A stretch of DNA of 64,000 nt. Source: Ligula intestinalis (taxonomy: Eukaryota; Platyhelminthes; Cestoda; Diphyllobothriidea; Diphyllobothriidae). The first letter of the stretch is position 1; every line of letters starts with the position of its first letter. Location of the stretch: the NCBI GenBank assembly GCA_036362985.1, contig JAYGXS010000005.1, forward strand, positions 53,732,092-53,796,091, read 5' to 3'. Of this stretch, positions 34,440 to 47,034 are shown in pieces. The notes beneath the pieces were generated by a model that saw only the letters and a program-made list of their open reading frames with translations, did not search any database and had not been told where the DNA came from. Both the position numbers and the translations under genes were made by a program.

Positions 34440-34785
34440 CAAACTGATTTGTAGGGTTCAATAGATATCTATTTCTCCGCCCAACTGATTCAAGTATTCT
34501 GTCGTTAAACATTTAATTCTTAGCAAGTGAGCGTAAATGAATATGTAATTGTGGGGAAAGTGATCAAAAATATTAAATTAAATAAGATTATGTTTGGTTT
34601 AGTATACTCAATAGGATTACATTCAATCAAAATAAACCTCTATTGCGTAGAATACGAAACCTAATTGCGGGAAATTTGATCTTATATAGGCGGAATTGAA
34701 CGAAAATTGAAATTCGTCCTCCTATTAGTGGAATTTAACGCAAAAGTTTAAAGTCAGGATACCGAACATTGGAAAGTAGGTTTGT
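34440..34785 (+). repeat. Dispersed repeat, inverted copy at 60.0 kb
   Basis: About 320 bp (GATTTGTAGGG, ATAGATATCTATT, TTTAATTCTTAGC, GAGCGTAAAT, TATTGCGTAGAATACGAAA, TGATCTTAT-TAGGCGGAATT) match the reverse complement of 60005-60325 at roughly 80 percent. It encodes nothing and has no evident terminal inverted repeats. Confidence 0.8.
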
Positions 34786-35076
34786 ATTGTAAGTTGACGG
34801 GGTTTTCGGCCTCGCCAATCATTCCTGCCAAAGCAATTCCCCAGAACGAACAACTTTGGTTAACGCTTTTTAAGAAATTGCCTACCTTAAATGCTTAATA
34901 GTAGTAGTACGCAGCCATATTTTCGATTGCTGACTGATAAAAAGCTGCAGCAGAATCGCTGGCATCTCAAGGACACAGTGAAATTAACGAATCCATAATC
35001 GCTAAGATAAATACAATATATTCACTATAGAAACCTCCTCTTGATACAAGGAAATGCCAATTATGCAGGCGACTCA

Positions 35077-35660
35077 TAGAGAAGAAGTAGTTTCGGTCAC
35101 CGGAATCGTAGTTTTATTGGCCTGAGCTTTCGAACTCTTGCGGGAGTCTATCATCAGAAATAAAAACGTCAATGAAAGCAAGCAACATTTATAGTGGGAA
35201 GGGGTCGATTAACCGTGATAGGGGCGGGGAGGGGGGAGAAGGGAGAGAGGGATAGTACTACCAGTGCCGTGGGTCTGGAAATGCCTGCGTAGGGCAACAT
35301 ATGCGGGCGCCACCTCGATGCATCGGCTAACTGAGTTGTCATTTGATGCCCAGGTTTCAATCAGTTCTCGGCCCGTCTTGCTGCATGCGTGGGCAGTTAT
35401 CCTCGCAGCTGCGAAGTTGAACTCAAGGCCGGTCTCGTAGGTGTGGGCGGCCACTTGCGATACTGCGAAAAGCCAAATTGTGTTCGTGTATGCGCGGACC
35501 CAGCATGCGTCCAGTCTGTTCCGTGTAATTTACAGGACAATTTACACATGGTATGCGTTACACTACGTCCGACTGCTCACCGGGATGTAATCGATCCTTG
35601 ATACTCATGACTAATAAAACTATGATTTCGGTGACTGAAACTACTTCTTCTCAACTTACA
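35077..35660 (-). mobile_element. Short PLE derivative with inverted ends
   Basis: The inverted ends (GAAGAAGTAGTTTCGGTCAC / TGACTGAAACTACTTCTTCT) enclose a minus frame (35209-35454) reading AAHTYETGLEFNFAAARI, KTGRELIETWAS and RCIEVAPAYVALR, the PLE endonuclease C-terminus. The left end has a hammerhead-like core; the right one has lost it. The GGGGCGGGGAGGGGGGAGAA tract lies downstream of the coding end. Confidence 0.75.
35119..35161 (-). ncRNA. Hammerhead-ribozyme-like motif
   Basis: The minus strand reads CTGATGA (35157-35151), a hairpin with ACTC/GAGT pairing, CGAAAGC (35132-35126) and then TC. Core elements are intact; helix I pairing with the flanks is weak. Confidence 0.5.
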
Positions 35661-35807
35661 CATGCGTTTGTTGTGTTAAATTTAACAGAGCAGAAAAGGA
35701 AAGTGTTTGCTGAAAAGGTGGTGAACTTACTGCTGCATGGCCGGAAGCGTAGTTTTATAAGTCTGAGCTTACGAACTTTTGTGGGATTCCATCGTCAGAG
35801 ATATAAC

Positions 35808-35948
35808 CGTCAATGAAAGCAAGCAACATTTATAGCGGGAAGGGACCAATTAACCGTCAACAAGAGCAAGCAACATTTACAGGGGGAAGGGGTCAGTTAA
35901 ACATCAACGAAAGCAAACAACATTGATAGGGGGAAGGGGTCGATTAAC
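35808..35948. repeat. 47-bp tandem repeat, three units
   Basis: The units start at 35808, 35855 and 35902; each is 47 bp and contains GCAA[G/A]CAACATT and a GGGAAGGG segment. The neighbouring PLE copy has a single unit at about 35167-35213, so the array expanded in this copy. Confidence 0.9.
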
Positions 35949-36130
35949 CGTGATAGGGGCGGGGAGGGGGGAGAAGGGAGAGAGGGATAGTACTACCAGT
36001 GCGAGATCGATGCATCGGTTAACAGAGTTGTCACCCGACGCCCAGGCTTCAGTCAGTTTTCGGCCGGTCTTAATGCATGCATAGGTCTCTTCCCCCTACA
36101 AATGTTGCGTCCTTGCGTTGACGGTTTTAT

Positions 36131-36172
36131 CGCTGACGATGGACTCCCGCAAGAGTTCGAAAGCTGAGACCA
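36131..36172 (+). ncRNA. Hammerhead-ribozyme-like motif
   Basis: CTGACGA (36133-36139), a helix II candidate with GGACTC/GAGTTC pairing and GAAAG (36159-36163) follow in order at the right end of the PLE copy. It is the mirror of the left-end motif at 35761-35800, which is decayed (CGTAAGC). Confidence 0.5.
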
Positions 36173-36215
36173 ATAAAATTACGACTTCGGTGATCGAACC
36201 TACTCCTTCTCTATC

Positions 36216-37939
36216 TATGCACATACCTAGGATGCGAACCTTTGCATTAATTCGTCAGACGACTAATTCTGCCCAATGCTCCGGGTTACTGACTGCGTGT
36301 CACCATATAGCCCTATGAAATATGTTATCCCTTTGAAGCTCTATCAAGGAAATCTTTAGTAATACACTTTGAAATGGTCATCTGCATTTTGAATGGTGTA
36401 TAAACGGAAAGGTTGCAGCAAATTATCCTGAAGCTGTTTTGCCATCTACGCCAAATTCAGAGGTATGTCTGTTCACAATAATCGTGGAGGACATTTAAGT
36501 AAGCACCATACGCAATGGGCTTCAGAACTTTTTTTACACTCATGAAGCTTTTTTATCGAATGGTTTGAACTAATACAGTTTTTTAGTCTTCAAGTGTCAG
36601 TTTACTCAATTGGTATGACTTTTCGCGTTTTTAGTATTTCAATTTACAAAAATTCTTATTTTTTAAGCAAAGTGATAATATGCCTCATAGTTGTGTGCGT
36701 TTAATTTTGCTTGGATTTGTGCAGTTAAGCTTAAAAGTACTTAAGCCGATGTGTTTGCTCACGCCAATTAAAAAGTTTGTAAAACGGCATAAGCATAAGA
36801 GCCCTTAAATATAGCCCACGTGTTAGTTTAGTCCAGAGCATAATTTTCAATTTTAAGAGCAGTTGGTGAGCGCACGTAAGATTTTGGTAAATTTTCGCTG
36901 GACCATTACAGTTGTAAAGGAATGGTGTCACAGCTAAAACATGCCATAAATTATGTTCGCCATGTACTGGAAGAGAGTTATGAGAATAGGTGAGAGGGAG
37001 TAGAGGTCGGAAAAGAGACGGTTGTCTATACGGCTGCGCGAACACCTACCACCGTGTGGCGAGCCATCTCTGAGCGCCCCCCACTATTCCCATTAGCCAC
37101 TTGAAGGAAATGACGGACACGACAGACCGTATGTCCTTCCTTCGAACTCGCTCCCACATAAGTGTATTACCCCGATGATCAATTATCTAAAGCTTTACGT
37201 ATATTCGCAGACTGCTCAGCTGAACTCTGTAATGGAACTTTGTGCAACATTCACTCATAAGTTTAAAAGGTTTCCACGAGAATTCAACTTGCTTTTTTTA
37301 CTTTCTGTAACTTATTCGAGATGCGTTTGACCAAGCCAAGGATAATTTCACCATAATTTCCCACATATATGGAGGCCACAAGACTTTATATTTTCATAGG
37401 GTCTCATTTAATAGGGCAGCTAAGTGGCTATTAGATAAACTTCTCAAATTGAGTCATAGTCTCGCTAGCTCCTGAGTATCAAAATGACCTTTCCTACGTA
37501 AAAATATCTACTTTGTTTTGGAAGATGTTGCGTCCTGCCAAGTTTAAGATTATTTTTCAAATGTAATGTAACGCTTTGTGATTTTCAATGCCGTCATTTG
37601 ACCTCTACAAGGAATCAATTCTATTATTTGTTTTTTTTGTGAAAATCCTCCGCATTAAGGGCTTCTGCGTAGCGAGTTTTATAGTGTTATTTGTTTATGC
37701 CAATTTTGACTTGGATTGTAGTTTGAGACTCATCGAAACTTTCAACCTCATCACCATAGCATCAATTACCTAGGTGTTTGCTAAATATACCCTTGATCAA
37801 ATGTAAAACCTCTAATGGTAAGTTTACTTCACAGGATATGGTTATGTGCATCGCCCGGATGACCGGGAGCCATGCGATAACGTCCAAGTGTTAAGGCTAT
37901 GAGGTCTACGAGTAGGAGGGCTATTTTTGGGGAAAAGAG
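36216..37939. other. No recognised feature
   Basis: 1.7 kb of AT-rich sequence; no motif recognised. Confidence 0.5.
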
Positions 37940-39205
37940 GTTAGGTTAGGTTATTGATTTTATTTAGAGGAAAATTTAGCGAGCATACGTAGTTTTCAAC
38001 AAATTATCCTCAGACCATTACATTTATATAGGAAGGGGGTAAAAGGTGAGATGCGGGTAATTATGTTGATCAGTACAGTTTACGAGGCAATTAAGGTTTG
38101 TTGAATCCAGACCGGGGGAGGGGTGGGGGATAAAAAAGGAGAGAAAGCACGGAAAGATGCAGGCACTTATGTAACCGTTGGCCATGCCAAGTTCGGAGCT
38201 TGCAGGAGGTTCTTTTGGGCGCTCAAAACCAGCTTCGTAGACTGAATCGCTATTTCTTCTGCTGTTGCTAGCAAACGCTGACCCAGGGAATTTATTAGCT
38301 TGGTGAGGATTTATGAATTACTTTAACGGTTTTCTGGGGCCCACACGATGTCTGGAATGAACTGTGTCGGCACGGATGATGCTGTTCATGCTTCTGAATT
38401 CACGTTTTCTTAGCCATCCCGGGAAGTGCTCCCGCATTCTCGTGCTACCGATATATCCTGCTCCACAGTAGTAAGAAAATGAGTAAATACAGATAAAAGT
38501 GGTCTGAGCTTGCAGGCCATCCTTATTGATTTATTTATTCCATGGGATATATACCCACTGAAATGCACCGCAAGTTTTCCTGTAGAAGATGCTGAGTGAC
38601 TACTTATTTTTGTGTCCAAAACTATTCCTCGAAACCATGTTTTATTGACGAATCTTCGCGCGATTCGTTTTCTTCCTAATTAAGCTTAAGAAACACATTG
38701 GCAAATTTTAGGTGTGTATGCGTTTTCCTGACGGGTTTCCTGCGGCAGAAGGAAACATTTAATTTACCTTCACTTACATTTTGGTTTTATTCTGGGACAG
38801 TTAAGCTATCACGGAATGGTCATCTCAATACTCAACTTAAATCGAAAGATAAAAAGAGTATTTGGCGAACATATGTAGCTTTCCATTAATTTTCCTCGGG
38901 CTATTACTCTTTTAAAGGAAGGGCGTGAAAGGTAACATGCTAACGGTTACATAACTGACTGCATCTTTCCACACTTTCGTTCCATTCTACCCTTCCGCCC
39001 CCTGTTTGGATTCCATAAACCATCATTGCCTCGTAACCATCCGAAAACTATCAGCCCCTCTCACCTATCCCCAGGAATAATTTACGTGAAATGATGAACG
39101 TAATGGCCCGCATATTACCTTCTACCCCTTCCCCATATAAATGTTATGGACCGAAGAGAACTTATCAAAAGCTACGTATGCTCGCCTAGTACTGTTCTGA
39201 ATTCT
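37940..39205 (-). mobile_element. Penelope-like element remnant with inverted ends
   Basis: The left part (37970-38160) is mirrored by 38960-39205: GCGAGCATACGTAG and CATTTATATAGGAAGGGGGT have inverse partners, as do GGTCTGGATTCAAC and TGCATCTTTCC. Between them 38160-38440 on the minus strand carries a decayed endonuclease of the same family as 62.17 kb (TATCCTGCTCCACAG corresponds to CGAGYIG). A third terminal copy lies at about 38830-38945. Confidence 0.65.
37988..38016 (-). ncRNA. Minimal hammerhead-like motif
   Basis: The minus strand reads CTGAGGA (38013-38007), a 9-base segment and GAAAAC (37997-37992), followed by TACGTATGCTCGC. It parallels the motif at 61955-61995. Helix II would have only about two base pairs, so catalysis is doubtful. 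Confidence 0.35.
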
Positions 39206-40059
39206 GTGATGGTAGTTATTTCAACGTAAATATTGAAAACATTAATACCTTTCCAAGCTTGTCCCAAAAATAACTTTTAAGTGGAAAGTTGGCCGCAAAA
39301 GCGTATTTTTCCCCTGTACTCTAAATTTCAAACTGGCTTTTTAATGATATGTCATTTTCACGATTTCTTATGGAACTAGAAAGATAAAAGATTACCCATT
39401 GGCTTTATTACTGTTTGCAGAAACAAATAATTACTAACATGCACAAATCTGAATGCTTAAAAGTAGATTTGTTTGCTTTTGAAATTAACATGCTGTTTTA
39501 CATCAATGTACGCATATCGCTGGGATTAGAAGGAGCGTTGATTTTCACTCTTATAAGCAAACTTTTCTCTCCTAAAAAAAGCTTTTTTACGGGAAAGGAA
39601 ACGTACTAGACAATGCGTAGGATGTACAAGATTGCCACTCAGTGAAATGCTTATCTAGATTTTCATAATTGGTCCCCGTGAGTTACGTTGGATGCTGTCA
39701 TTTTGACGTCGCGCACAGTTTCGGTGACCACTCTCGTGATCATATATTGGTTGAAATTTATAAAAAAGTGTGGTATTTTTTTGCCGCCTGTCTGTCTGAT
39801 AATGGACTTCTATCATCAACTGTCTACACTTACTATCCTTACTGAAAATAAAACTCATTTAAATCCCTCGGCTTATAACCTTTACCGTTTTTTCGTTTCT
39901 CGTTAGTAGTCTACGTTTTTGGTGTAATTAAAATCGCAATGTTTCCGCCTTTTTCTCATTTGCTCTTCTTTGCCGCCTCTAGAGCGACCAATTATCTAGC
40001 AGGTACTTGAAATGAAAAGGATCATGCCATTAAAACGAGATTTTTGTTCACATGACTTT
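39206..40059. other. No recognised feature
   Basis: Nothing recognised. Confidence 0.5.
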
Positions 40060-40420
40060 GCGGACTTTTAAATGAGAAAAAAACATAGGCCCACCAAGTG
40101 GCCATACGGGTTCAACCATCTTGCACTATGTACCCAGCATAAAAACTGCTTGCACGGGTTAGTTACATGAAGTGCACACATGTGACAACTGTATAGGCGC
40201 CAGTAATGAAGAACCAAGTTACATATAATTGACCTAGAAATTCCCAACGCCGTTTTTGAGAGAGAAAATGCTTTATTTTGAATGCAATATTGAAGATCTT
40301 GGGTAAAAAATGGCTCCATTCCCGGAGAGAGCAAGGTACAAAGTAAGCTAAAGGCTCATGGTAAAGGCTCAAATGATGCTCAAAATTAATGGTTAACACG
40401 ATATCCAAATCTGTTAAGGA
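40060..40420 (+). repeat. Dispersed repeat shared with 6.11-6.43 kb
   Basis: Matches 6110-6430 in order and orientation (AAAATGGCTCCATTC, GTTAACACGATATCCA). The family is unknown; the minus frames across it look random. Confidence 0.6.
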
Positions 40421-40479
40421 GACAGGTCAACTTGCAACTTCTAAATTTCCGTTTCCTCACACGTGAAGTAGCATGCTAA

Positions 40480-41250
40480 TAATGGGAGTACAGAGTGTTG
40501 ATATTGCCGATGTACAGCAAGACATACAGCGAAAGATTCGGCGCATTGGACGGGAAGACTTTGCAGCCATTAATTCAGGGTGGCGAGGGTGAACGACGTC
40601 ACTAAGGCTGCGATCAGGCAGTTGCTTGACATTTTTTAAAGTTTCGCTGTATTATAATCTCAGCTAAAAACGTAAGAAGCACCGGCAGCTGAAGAGAGCA
40701 TTCAGAGGCCACGTTTCAAAATGACCTGGTCCTTTTTCAATAACTGCAAAAATTACCGGAGAGCAGTAAAAAATAAGGGGGAGAATGCAGACATCTATAA
40801 ATCGCCAGATGAGGGCTTGCGTTGTGCGATATGAACGCAAACGGTGGATATAATATTGAAGTTTCCGAACTTTAATAAAAAGGCCCGTAATATAAGGAGC
40901 GAATGAGTGGTAGTATGCCAGAGTAACACGCAGGTGCCGGAAAGATGATATCTCGTTGAGTAAAATGCCAGTGGTTTCAAGACTGGGAGAGGGACTGACT
41001 TCCGGTCGTTGAGTACAAGGCCATTCGCTGAAGACCATGTTGGGAAGTGGTCCAGGCCACCTCCCAGTACTTGCAGATGTATTTTATATTTTTAAGCATG
41101 GCCAACGACCATATCCTCAGCATTCTTAACATTCGTTTGGTGATCGTAGGTCGTCATTGTCGAGGAAGAAGAGGTTTAGGACACGGACATGCTCGACGGG
41201 GTTAGTGTCGACAACTTTGTGGAGGACACCTGAGACAATTTTCCAAATTT
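40480..41250 (-). pseudogene. Non-LTR retrotransposon 3' fragment
   Basis: The minus strand (40664-41038) reads MVFSEWP, EISSFRHLRVTLAYYHSFAP, KVRKLQYYIHRLRSYR and VCILPLIFYCSPVIF, the post-palm region of CR1/Jockey-type LINEs. The end continues in another frame with SLSDVVHPRHPEL near 40600. Frameshifted and 5'-truncated. Confidence 0.75.
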
Positions 41251-43699
41251 AAGAAAAGATGTTGCGCGATAACCCCACCCTCGAGTTACTTTGTCCTCTG
41301 TTAATGGGCCGTTTTCGTTTCAAGTAGTGCAGAGCGCGTAAAATGACCCCCACTGTATTTTACGCATCGTTAGGGGTAAATTCCAGAAGCAATTCTGCTT
41401 GAGTGATGGATGCTCTATGTAGTGGGCTTACAGTTGTGACACGAGAATAGAATTGGGAATTTTGTTTACCGCTGTCTACAGTTCTTAAGGAATACGTTTC
41501 CTGGTGTTCAACCTCCCATTTCGCCTTCGATCAAGATAAAACTGAAATTCGGGGTCCAATGCAGGGTATTTGCCCCTTCTAAAAAGCGCATTTTGGTATT
41601 TTCAGGATTATAGGGTGCTCATCTAAAAGCCTCAAATTTACTTAATAAACGAGACAACGAATAAACGCAGTTCCGTATAGCACACAGCATCGCTTCGAGG
41701 TCAGACTTAAACACTATATATCAGGCGTTTCAGGTTATGAGACGCGTTTAAGTTTTTCTGGAAAAAGTGAAGGCTTTCAAGTGCGTATTATAGTCCAAAA
41801 TAGGTTTATTATACGTGAATTTTCGTTCAGTTCACCCATATCTGATCCAGATGCTAGCAAATACAGTGAGGACATTCGGCCACAGACCCCCTTCATTTAT
41901 TTATTCTCTACCGCGCAGATTTTCGGTTATTCAGCTATCGGAATAAAAGCCTCCGAAAAATGCTCATAATTCATTTGTTGCGAACAACTGACGTCATAAA
42001 TAGAAGGAATTTTTAAACTTTGCCGAGGAATGGTCTATCGGTGGTGATAGTGTCACTACTTCTAATTTTCCCCAAATAAACAGCCGGTCAGTTAACGCGG
42101 CCACGCGTTCCGCACCCAGCTGCCCACATTTTAAACTGGTGCTTACTGCACGCCTCCTCTCTATAGCTTTTGCGCGAATGCGATTGCATTGAGGGTAATA
42201 TTTATGCAAAGATACACCCCCTAAGCAGTGACGTCATTGACATAATTTGTGCTAGTTTGTTGTTGACTTCATAAAAGCTCTTTAGTCCCCGGGACTGCCG
42301 CTCTTCCTCTAATTACACGTTTCAGTAGCAAAGGCACTAATTATCTGCATTACAGCGTGTAAATGACTGCTTTTTGACGGGTGATTAAATGCATTTTTCA
42401 GCATAGTATCTCAGCAACCGTAACGAAAAGGTTTGGTTTGGTTTCACAGTTGCAGTCGAAATAGCGCGCGGATGCCAAAGCATAAAATTGGTACACAATT
42501 ATAATGGCAACATTTCAAGTTTCCTCTAGACCTTATGTCTTTTAAATCCCACAGGGAAATTTGTCACGAAATACCCTGCTGACCTTCGTACTTATTGGGC
42601 CGAAGCTGTGAGAGTTTACTGAAGAAGTATTCACAAAAAAACACATTATGTTTAGTGAAAGTTGAAATTGAAAAAAAAGTCCACATTCCCTAATGCATAT
42701 TTCAGTTTGGCTATTTTCAGTCGTCACTTTGAGAGCCATTTCGTCGCAAGTGAACTTCTCAAACCTCTTTTTTTTCAGCAGATACTCAAGAAGGACGAGG
42801 TTTTTATTTACATTCCAGGACTTTATTGGAAAATAAAAATTCAGAGAAAGACTTAAGGCTACCTGTCCAATTGTCCCATGTCGTAGAAACACGTGACTTG
42901 ACATACCATTGGCCCGGTGACGGTCATAAAATTATGTGACCGTGTCATGACAACTCCACGTTTTTTTCAAACCTATCAGCTTAAGCAAGGGTACAATAAG
43001 ATATGTAAACGTTTTGCATTATGATGCTACAAATAGAAGATAAATCCCACTGATACCTCATTTATGTGTACCTCCTCTGTAACGCAGTTACCTTTCAAGA
43101 TTGTCTATTCACAAGATAGGAATGCGTTATTTTGGATTACCTTCATTTCGAATTTCTTGCTCAGTGGATGTACATTAGCAGACATTCATTCATTTTGCTT
43201 GATCTTCCTGTTTGACTTTTTATGTTTAGATATCATTGTGGCAAATGAATATTCACGTGGGGTTTAGTTTTTTTTAATTTTCTGAAGTAACTTGGTGAAA
43301 TAGGAATTTATCCAACAAAACGTTAAGACCGTATGACTTCAACCAGTTCCACTGAGGATTGTGTTACCCGTCCTCCTCCCAAAACCTTCTTCCTTCCGTA
43401 CTGCGTCACTGATATTTAGCCCTGCAAGCGTGGGTTTTTTGAATCAATTTGAATTTATAATTAGCCAAAATCACCATTGAAGATATCAAAAGAATAAAAG
43501 GCGAACATTCCTTTTTTCCGATAAATTCGTGCCAGGGCTGCAAATTTATATGGTAATCAACTAAAACAAATACGCAGTTTGGTAGAAAATGTTGCACGTT
43601 TGCCAGGGAGTAATCGGGGTCAAAAATCTGATCATTGTTAGGGGGTGGGACTGGTAGCCGAGAGGCCCGCTAAGCTGTAGGCTGTTGGATTAGCGACTT
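41251..43699. other. 2.4 kb with no recognised gene
   Basis: No motif of a known family is visible; no long inverted repeat noticed. Confidence 0.5.
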
Positions 43700-43703
43700 C
43701 GAG

Positions 43704-44150
43704 TCATGGTAACTGCGGCGCCGTTACGAAGTTCTTTTGGGCGCACAGGACCGGTCGGCGTAGCCTGACGACGGCCGCTTGTGTCGTAGGCAACAGACGC
43801 TGTCCAAGGAATTTTGAATAGCTTGAGGGCACCTTGTAGATTACTCGAAAGGCCACTATGGCTTCAGCGCGATGGTCAGAGTCTACCAGGTGCGCCAAAA
43901 TGGAAATGTTTACACTTTTTATTTGGCCCTTCCCTTACCATGCTAAAATGTGTTCCCGTACTCTTTTGAACCAAGGCCGGCTCGGGCGACCAATATATCC
44001 TGTCCCACAGGAGCAGGTGAATGAGGAGATGCACATACAGGTTGTCTGGGCTAGTAGCTTTTCCTTGATCTGCTCGTTTAGAATGGAAGTAGTCGGCGCC
44101 GCAATGAGCAGTGCCGAAAGTCGCTTGTATAACAGGCCGCAGCTTAACAC
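43704..44150 (-). pseudogene. Penelope-like element linker and endonuclease fragment
   Basis: Minus strand: NEQIKEKLLAQTTCMCISSF, then TCSCGTGYIGRPSRPWFKR and REHILAW (GIY-YIG core, 43935-44150). In another frame MAHLVDSDHRAEAIVAFRVI, YKVPSSYSKFLGQRLL ends the domain (43704-43898). It is closely related to the copy at 62.17-62.47 kb and frameshifted in the middle. Confidence 0.85.
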
Positions 44151-44559
44151 CTTTGTCGGCTATCAGTTTCCCTGACGCTGATCAGGCTTTTGACCCAGAT
44201 TATCCGCCCACACCTGTCCTGACACCATAATTTTTTCTAAAAATCCGCATAGTTTATCTAGTTAATTGCGGTATAAATATACAGGCCTGTAGTTGTGAAC
44301 CGGTATCCTATTGTCATATTCATCGAAGCTACCCTGTAAGTTTTGAGTGTGGAATAAAAGCCTCTAGAGAACGTCTTTGATTGTTTGGTTATAAGGTGTT
44401 GATTGCTGAATTCGTAAGCGATAAAGTCAGTCTAGCATATAAGTGAAGGAAATCATCCAGTGCGTTTCAATTTGAACACAAACCTGGTTGATGCCATGTG
44501 GTGAGTGGTAACCCCCCTAACCATTCTCCTGTTCACAAATGCCCAATTTCTGGCGAACA
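44151..44559. other. No recognised feature
   Basis: Nothing recognised. Confidence 0.5.
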
Positions 44560-44574
44560 GAATCTAATAAGCTA

Positions 44575-44672
44575 ATATCGCTGGACTGCACCGTGTGGAT
44601 TCGAATCCTATCAAGGGCATCCAATTATCACAATTAGGTCAACCGAATTATTTAAATCTGCCAAACTCTCAT
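44575..44672 (+). mobile_element. SINE-like fragment (second family)
   Basis: A box B-like GGATTCGAATCC is followed by the tail TCACAATTAGGTCAACCGAA and AAATCTGCCAAACTC, as in the 19.5-kb element. The 5' half of the tRNA-like head is too degraded to recognise. Confidence 0.55.
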
Positions 44673-44959
44673 TCGCGTTTAGTTTATCACAAAATACTTC
44701 ATCTAGGTATGCCTTTTGCCTTACCCCCATGTTCTTTTTAAATATATGTTCTCTTATTTTTTCTTTAGACTGTTAATCTGCCCAACGCCCGTGCGGACAG
44801 CCGATTTGATGTCTCGGTATGCTCTTTGCTTATAATCCTTTTGTTGGTTCATTAAGTTTTGTTCACGAGACTGGGAAACATTGAGAATCTCCCCTATTTA
44901 TCGTGCGCTGTGAATACCATCAGTGACTTACGCGAGAATCAGCTTAAAACAAAAAAAGG

Positions 44960-45560
44960 ATTAAGACGAGGAAGGCTTCTTCGGCAAGGTAGGAACTATA
45001 ATGTGTACATTTTCGAGACAGGTTCCCCCACTCGTCTTCAGACTTGAGAAAATGTGCAACGAACATTTAGCGTTTTAAACGTCCTCAAAAATCAATAATC
45101 AGTTAACGTGCACAGCTATTGGCCATTAGGCGTTAAATGATTTATGTCATTCCACCCTCGTTGGTCGCGCGCATTGAACTTTGCCTTGAGTTAATTATAG
45201 CTAGCGTCCAAATCCATATGCCTGTTGATGCATGCTCGTCTGAGCGCACTGCTTCAAGGAATTTACGACCTTTTCTAGTTGGATGAGTTCCAACAATCAG
45301 TGCGTTCTCCCATAGGAATTTGTAGGCGGTTTCCAGTGTGGGCATGGTCACCTGCGATGAATGGTCTCATTATTTGGCCGCTGATTGATGTTGGTATATG
45401 CGGGTTGGAGCGCACTATCCTGTTTGGTCACTATAAACTGCACCACAAATGACACATGGGGTCTTGTAGACAACACCTTTTCTCTCAAGATAGCCAATCC
45501 TGTGCTCAGGGTGTACCAGCTGTGAGCGGAAGGTTGTTGCGGTTTGGTATGTCACTTATA
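44960..45560 (-). pseudogene. Penelope-like element remnant
   Basis: The minus frame at 45142-45351 (TLETAYKFLWENA, KGRKFLEAVRSDEHASTG) matches the decayed endonuclease at 1246-1440. A minus hammerhead-like core lies at 45005-45045. The right terminus was not found. Confidence 0.6.
45005..45045 (-). ncRNA. Hammerhead-like motif
   Basis: The minus strand reads CTGAAGA (45041-45035), a hairpin candidate with CGAG/CTCG pairing, then GAAAATG (45014-45008). Same family as 970-1012. Confidence 0.4.
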
Positions 45561-46224
45561 TTTGGTGTTTTCCTAGTTGTCTTTCGACAAGCTCAGATAC
45601 ATTTTGTACGTATGATGAGTTTATCAGATTAGTGTTTTCGATACCTACTTAGCTATACCATTTAAAACACTTTTTTTCTTTTCCTTTGGATTCTTGTCTT
45701 GTTATGTATTGAAGCACGAAATTTCGCGGATATCCATTTTTGGAGAAAAAGGGAAAAAAACATTTAATTTCTTATTGGTAAACTTCGTCAGCAGTGTGGT
45801 GTATTTCATCTCGATTGAAAAGGCTGAAGTGAGAACTGCTTTTGCGAGAAACTAGGTGGTAGCTCTCAAAATGTAAGGTGACCTCCGAATATGTTTCTTT
45901 ATGGTAAACAAATGTACGGGGTGATGCATCAGTATTTCGATTTACAAGGGTTTCCACAAATGGGAGTCGTCCATCAACCTTCCCAAATAAGCCTTTCTTT
46001 CCTTAATTTAATATCTTGGGCATGCCCGTTTTTCAACAAGAAAAAGTATGTGAGCGTGAGGTCATTCTGTCGTCTTTTAGCTGTTAAGTTCTTGCAGTAC
46101 GAATTCAGAAGAGGCTGGCTTTCTCTTAATACGAGACCGAATGGAGAGAGACTATAGTTATCACGGTTGAGAAATAGGTTCGAAATCGTGGTAGTGGAAG
46201 AGACCTTCGTTAAGATAACGGGCA

Positions 46225-46560
46225 GAATCCTAGTTTAGGTCCAAGATCAGCGCGCAAAAGCCCCATCGTTCTGTAATACAGAACCGGGTGAAATGAAGAG
46301 TATACAGTCTCAGCAAATCAAAGGAAACGAAAAATAACGAAAAAATAAAGTTTATGAAAGTACAAAAAGCAGGAATAATTATGTTAATACATCGATGTCT
46401 GTCAACAACAAATGCGCCACGATTAAAATTTGAAATTATGCAAACATCAGGAAATAAGTAAATTAAAAGCAATAGTTATCTAAAACTAAAATCAACTGAC
46501 TTAAAAACGTAAAATGTAGTAAAGTCAGCTGACTTGACTACAAAAACAATATAATGCAGA
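46225..46560 (+). repeat. ACTAAA-rich dispersed repeat
   Basis: GAATCCTAGTTTAGGTCCA, CAGGAATAATTAT, TGTCTGTCAACAA and GCCACGATTAAAAT recur in the same order at 50525-50635 plus 51190-51540, where the MITE-like element interrupts them. The 3' half is rich in CTAAAAC-type words. Confidence 0.6.
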
Positions 46561-47034
46561 AACCCTAGGAAACGCCATGGCAAGCTAACACTCAAGCCGT
46601 TGCTTCCTGTAGCGGCAGGAAATCGGTGAGACTGACGCTCAGGCTTTACTTAACTTCGAGGTTGTTTTTTTTATTAGTAAGAAATGGAAGCGCTTTGCGG
46701 GGACATGTTGAAGGGATGCATGTGAACGATCACCGTTGGCCATTCTAAAAGAATGCAGACATAGCTTGAGATGCATCGCCCTCCATTATTAAATTGAAGA
46801 AGGTAAAGCAGAATTAACTGATGCCTTTTATCCCAGTCGTTAACGATAATTAATTAGCTGTGAGACAATGTTGTGGGTGTTTATGGAAATGACGCGAAAG
46901 AGTCAGCATCGCACTCGACAACGTCCACCGTGACCGTAGCATCGGTGACCTTTGCATTACTTTGCTTATTGGCAGATGAACCGTGTCGGCAATGAAAAGT
47001 GGACAGGATTTTTCTTAGTAGTGGCGGAACAAAA

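Larger units (their letters stand above)
35730..36215 (-). mobile_element. Second, internally deleted PLE derivative next to the first
   Basis: Same family and orientation as 35077-35660. It keeps the left end (35740-35800), 62 bp identical to 35208-35269 (at 35941-36002), a stub of the endonuclease C-terminus, and the right end with a plus-strand hammerhead-like core. A 47-bp unit is triplicated inside. Confidence 0.75.

Noticed and set aside
37940..37970. GGTTAGGTTAGGTTA as a second telomeric array
   Set aside because: Only two or three TTAGG units; too short to separate from chance.
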